DNA from: an uncultured Rhodopila sp. | GTDB lineage: Bacteria; Pseudomonadota; Alphaproteobacteria; Acetobacterales; Acetobacteraceae | Length of the DNA stretch: 64,000 bases | NCBI RefSeq assembly: GCF_903915725.1 | Contig: NZ_CAIWTY010000026.1 | Span: 1 to 64,000, forward strand | Direction of reading: 5' to 3' | In this document: one piece after another, positions 60,929 to 64,000 of the stretch | Layout: each line of letters begins with the position of its first letter | Numbering within the stretch: the stretch's first letter is position 1 | Notes under the pieces: model-generated | Seen by the model: only the letters and a program-made list of their open reading frames with translations | Told to the model about the DNA's origin: nothing | Databases searched by the model: none | Program-made: the position numbers and the translations under genes

Positions 60929-61071
60929 CCCGTTCAGCAATCCCATGTGCCTGTCGCTATTTCGTGTCCGGGTGTCATCTGATTGTGGCAGCGTTTTTTT
61001 TCGCACTCCGCCACATTTCCGCCCGTTCAGCATGGTGCATTGAGTAAATTTCATACCGGAGTCGACTCGTG

Positions 61072-61938
61072 ATGAAGAAACTGCGCAAAGCCGTCCTTCC
61101 CGTTGCCGGTCTTGGGACCCGATTCCTGCCGGCCACCAAGGCGACGGCCAAGGAGATGCTGCCGGTCGTTGACAAGCCGCTGATCCAATACGCGGTCGAG
61201 GAAGCCCGCGCCGCCGGCATCGAGCAGTTCTGCATGGTCACCGGCCGCGGCAAGACCGCGCTGGTGGAGCACTTCGACGTCGCGTTCGAGCTGGAAGCCA
61301 CCCTGCGGGACCGCGCCAAGTCCGAGGCGCTCGCCGCGCTGCACGGCGCGCAAAGCGAACCGGGGTCGATCGTGACGGTGCGCCAGCAGGTGCCGCTCGG
61401 CCTGGGGCACGCGATCTGGTGCGCGCGCGCCTTTATCGGCGACGACCCGTTCGCCATTCTGCTGCCGGATGACCTCGTGCTGGCGGACAAGCCCTGCCTG
61501 GCCCAGCTTGCCGAAGCCTACTACGAAACCGGCGGCAACGTCGTTGCGGTGACGGAAGTCCCGCACGAGCAAACCAATCGCTACGGTATCCTCAAAGTCG
61601 GCTCCGACGACGGGCGGCTGGTCGAAGTCACCGGCCTGGTGGAAAAGCCCGACCCGAAGGATGCACCGTCCAATCTGTCGATCATCGGCCGCTATATCCT
61701 GCTACCGAAGGTGATTGACTACCTCTCGCGGATGGAGCGCGGTGCCGGCAATGAGGTGCAGCTTACCGACGCCATGGCTCGCCTGATTGGCGAACAGCCG
61801 TTCCACGGTCTGCGCTACGAGGGCCGCCGCTTCGATTGCGGGGACAAGGTTGGTTTCCTCGAAGCGCAGATCGCGTTCGCGCTGAAACGCCCGGACCTGG
61901 CCGATGCCGTGCATGCGTTCCTGAAGAACTACGTCTGA
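61072..61938 (+). CDS. galU: UTP--glucose-1-phosphate uridylyltransferase
   Basis: The 288-residue enzyme makes UDP-glucose from UTP and glucose-1-phosphate. The nucleotide-binding GLGTRFLPATKATAKEMLPV motif, VDKPLIQYAVEEA, ILLPDDLVL and GLVEKPDP are all conserved. A GTG directly before the ATG is an alternative start; GGAG lies 11 bases before the ATG. The phosphosugar mutase gene follows by 18 bases, which would supply the substrate, so the two form a nucleotide-sugar operon for polysaccharide synthesis. Confidence 0.94.
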   Translation: MKKLRKAVLPVAGLGTRFLPATKATAKEMLPVVDKPLIQYAVEEARAAGIEQFCMVTGRGKTALVEHFDVAFELEATLRDRAKSEALAALHGAQSEPGSIVTVRQQVPLGLGHAIWCARAFIGDDPFAILLPDDLVLADKPCLAQLAEAYYETGGNVVAVTEVPHEQTNRYGILKVGSDDGRLVEVTGLVEKPDPKDAPSNLSIIGRYILLPKVIDYLSRMERGAGNEVQLTDAMARLIGEQPFHGLRYEGRRFDCGDKVGFLEAQIAFALKRPDLADAVHAFLKNYV

Positions 61939-61956
61939 GCGAGAGCGAACCGAGCG

Positions 61957-63366
61957 ATGGCTTTCTCCCACCACTTCGACCCGACGGTTCTGCGCGAATA
62001 CGATATCCGCGGGATCGTCGGACGCACTTTGCATGCCACCGATGCTTTCGCGATCGGCCGCGCCTTCGGCACGATCGTCTCCCGCGGCGGCGGCACCCGG
62101 GTGGCCGTCGGCTATGACGGGCGGCTGACCAGCCCGGAGCTGGAGCAGGCACTGGTGGACGGGCTGCGCGCCAGCGGGATGGAGGTGCTGCGCATCGGCC
62201 GCGGTCCGACTCCCATGCTCTACTACACGGCAACGACGCTGGAGACGGACGGAGCGGTGATGGTGACGGGCAGCCACAATCCGCCGGATTACAACGGCTT
62301 CAAGATGATGCTCGGCCGCAAGCCGTTCTTCGGCGAGCAGATTCTGGACATCGGCCGCCTCGCCGAAACCGGCGACGTGGTGCCGCAGGCCGAGGGCTCC
62401 GAGCGGGCCGTGGCCGTGGCTGACGATTACGTGGCGCGCCTGCTGTCCGACTGGGACGGCGGCGACCGGATGCTGAAAGTGGTTTGGGACAACGGCAACG
62501 GCGCGGCCGGCGATGCGCTGGAAAAGCTGGTTGCCTCCCTGCCCGGGGAGCATGTGGTGCTGAACGGGCCGATCGACGGGAATTTCCCGGCGCATCATCC
62601 CGACCCGACGGTGCCGGCCAACCTCGCGGAGCTGATTGCCGTGGTGCGCGCGCAGAAGGCGGATATCGGCATCGCCTTCGACGGCGACGCGGACCGCATC
62701 GGGCTGGTGGACGATACGGGCGAAATCCTGTTCGGCGACCAGATCCTCGTGCTGCTGGCACGCGACGTGCTGAAAAGTCACCCCGGCGCGACGATCATCG
62801 CCGACGTGAAAGCCAGCCAGGTGCTGTTCGATGAGGTCGCCAAGGCGGGCGGCGTGCCGCTGATGTGGAAGACCGGGCACTCGCTGATCAAGTCGAAAAT
62901 GGCGGAGACTGGCAGTCCGCTGGCGGGCGAGATGTCGGGGCACATCTTCTTCGCGGATCGCTGGTACGGGTTCGACGACGCGCTGTACGCGGCGGTGCGG
63001 ACGCTGGGGATACTGGCTCGGCTCGGGACTCCGCTGTCCAACGTGCGGAAGGCGTTGCCGCACGTGATCAATACGCCGGAGGTCCGGTTCGACTGCGACG
63101 ACCGCCGCAAATTCGCAGTCATCGCCGAAGTGGCGGACCGCCTGTCGGCCGAGGGTGCGAAGGTCTCGGCGACGGACGGCGTGCGGGTGCAGACGGCGGA
63201 TGGCTGGTGGCTGTTGCGCGCTTCCAATACGCAGGCCGTGCTGGTGGCGCGGTGCGAGTCGTCGACCGAGGCGGGGCTGGATCGGCTGAAGTCGGCTCTG
63301 GCGAAGCAGCTGGTGGCTTCGGGGCTGGAAACGCCGGACTTTTCGGGGGCCAACGCCGGGCATTGA
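61957..63366 (+). CDS. Phosphomannomutase/phosphoglucomutase
   Basis: The 469-residue alpha-D-phosphohexomutase interconverts hexose 1- and 6-phosphates. The phosphoserine is S106 in [13 protein letters not shown]. The magnesium loop is FDGDADRIG, the sugar-specificity loop GEMSGHIFF, and the phosphate-binding loop lies in [17 protein letters not shown]. This matches AlgC/ManB-type dual-specificity enzymes of proteobacteria. It follows galU by 18 bases and should provide glucose-1-phosphate (and mannose-1-phosphate) for sugar nucleotides. Confidence 0.92.
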   Translation: MAFSHHFDPTVLREYDIRGIVGRTLHATDAFAIGRAFGTIVSRGGGTRVAVGYDGRLTSPELEQALVDGLRASGMEVLRIGRGPTPMLYYTATTLETDGAVMVTGSHNPPDYNGFKMMLGRKPFFGEQILDIGRLAETGDVVPQAEGSERAVAVADDYVARLLSDWDGGDRMLKVVWDNGNGAAGDALEKLVASLPGEHVVLNGPIDGNFPAHHPDPTVPANLAELIAVVRAQKADIGIAFDGDADRIGLVDDTGEILFGDQILVLLARDVLKSHPGATIIADVKASQVLFDEVAKAGGVPLMWKTGHSLIKSKMAETGSPLAGEMSGHIFFADRWYGFDDALYAAVRTLGILARLGTPLSNVRKALPHVINTPEVRFDCDDRRKFAVIAEVADRLSAEGAKVSATDGVRVQTADGWWLLRASNTQAVLVARCESSTEAGLDRLKSALAKQLVASGLETPDFSGANAGH

Positions 63367-63661
63367 CAGGGGCGCGGTTCGTGCCCCTGCGGAGAGGACT
63401 TTTTGAGTTCCTGTCGACGGATTTTTTGCACCGAGGAAGCCGGAGGACACAGAGATACCCAGCGATCTCTATCGGCGAAGCCGCCTCACCGACGGGTCCC
63501 GGGAGCGCTCTTTCCGTCAGGCCGCAGCGCGTGACGCACTGATTTCTTCGCCGTGCCCTCCCGCTTCCTCCTCCGGGATGGCAAGGCGGATTTCTTCAAG
63601 TATCCGTCAAGTGAAATTTCCAGTAAAAAGCCCGCTCGTCGCATGCGATTGCAGGCTGTTC

Positions 63662-64000
63662 TCAATCGAATTCCGTTGCCATCCCGGGATCGCGCCAGTG
63701 CGCGAACATGCGGCTGATGTGGTGCGCCGATGTCCGGCGGACGGACAGATCGTCCGGGATGGCGGCTTCGGCAAACCAGCCGACTTCGCTCGTCTCCAGG
63801 CTGGTGGCCGGGGCGCCACCCTCCAGCACGCAGATGAAAAACATCCGCGCCACCGAGAACGCCATCGGCGGCTGCGCCTGGCGGGCGCGATCCCAGACCG
63901 CGGCCAGCTTCACCGCCCGGACGCGGTAGCCGGACTCCTCGAATACTTCCCGCACCACCGATTGTGCCGGCGTCTGGTTTATGTCGGCCCAACCGCCGGG
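63662..64000 (-). CDS. Nudix hydrolase, partial (continues past window end)
   Basis: Only the C-terminal ~112 residues are in the window; the gene runs off the right edge. The Nudix box is visible as GGWADINQTPAQSVVREVFE followed by ESGY. The core REVFEESG is intact, but the first Glu of the canonical box is Gln. After it come DRARQAQPPMAFSVARMFFI and an acidic strand TSEVGWFAEAAIPDD. The family hydrolyses nucleoside diphosphate derivatives; ADP-ribose pyrophosphatase-like members have this spacing. The 295 bases between the mutase stop and this gene hold nothing certain. Confidence 0.85.
   Translation of the reverse strand, partial: PGGWADINQTPAQSVVREVFEESGYRVRAVKLAAVWDRARQAQPPMAFSVARMFFICVLEGGAPATSLETSEVGWFAEAAIPDDLSVRRTSAHHISRMFAHWRDPGMATEFD

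Overview
The window is GC-rich, densely coding DNA from a bacterial chromosome. The organism is most likely an alphaproteobacterium of the Acetobacteraceae/Rhodospirillales type. I infer this from the recF-gyrB pair, a phasin, Tat-exported periplasmic enzymes, a three-haem membrane-type cytochrome c and the overall protein style. No rRNA gene is present, so the assignment is an inference. There is one tRNA, tRNA-Leu(GAG). I see no prophage, no complete insertion sequence and no CRISPR array.

Layout: 1-5.8 kb holds a broken alpha/beta hydrolase, a Tat phosphoesterase, a TPR-like protein divergent from a thioredoxin-like [2Fe-2S] ferredoxin, a 2-oxoglutarate/Fe(II) oxygenase and an AI-2E-type exporter. 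6.0-7.7 kb is a glyoxylate/hydroxypyruvate operon (hyi-glxR), followed by an XRE regulator and a large hybrid kinase fused to a TolB-like/TPR half. 11.6-12.7 kb is the most unusual spot: a 73-residue peptide gene carrying two near-identical 15-residue segments, followed on the same strand by a DUF6065-like protein. 13-19 kb has an MFS carrier, a nitroreductase, tcuAB (tricarballylate oxidation) and a divergent two-subunit ThDP decarboxylase. 19-23.3 kb has a GxxExxY gene set between inverted repeats, transaldolase, an MFS carrier and parDE.

23.5-28.4 kb carries recF-gyrB and a flavin monooxygenase. 28.4-34 kb has an ABC-type binding protein, a phasin, a CoA-transferase and phoR. 34.3-37.3 kb is an operon of two paralogous lipoproteins plus a metzincin-like protein of unknown role. 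37.8-41.4 kb has a 5'-nucleotidase-type enzyme and a sulfatase. 43-48.5 kb has a TerB-like protein, a DinG-like helicase, broken fic/VbhA and vapBC modules, lipB and the tRNA. 48.7-52.4 kb has an SDR dehydrogenase, a three-haem cytochrome c and membrane proteins. 52.7-56.6 kb is the sulfite reductase pair cysI/cysJ. 57-64 kb has a PIN-type pair, maeB, a J-domain protein, galU, a phosphoglucomutase/phosphomannomutase and the start of a Nudix gene.

Most of the window is ordinary central metabolism. Accessory features are scattered through it: four toxin-antitoxin-like loci in different states of decay, several families of intergenic hairpin repeats, a 13-bp tandem repeat in a divergent promoter, and a 15-bp tandem repeat inside a signal peptide.
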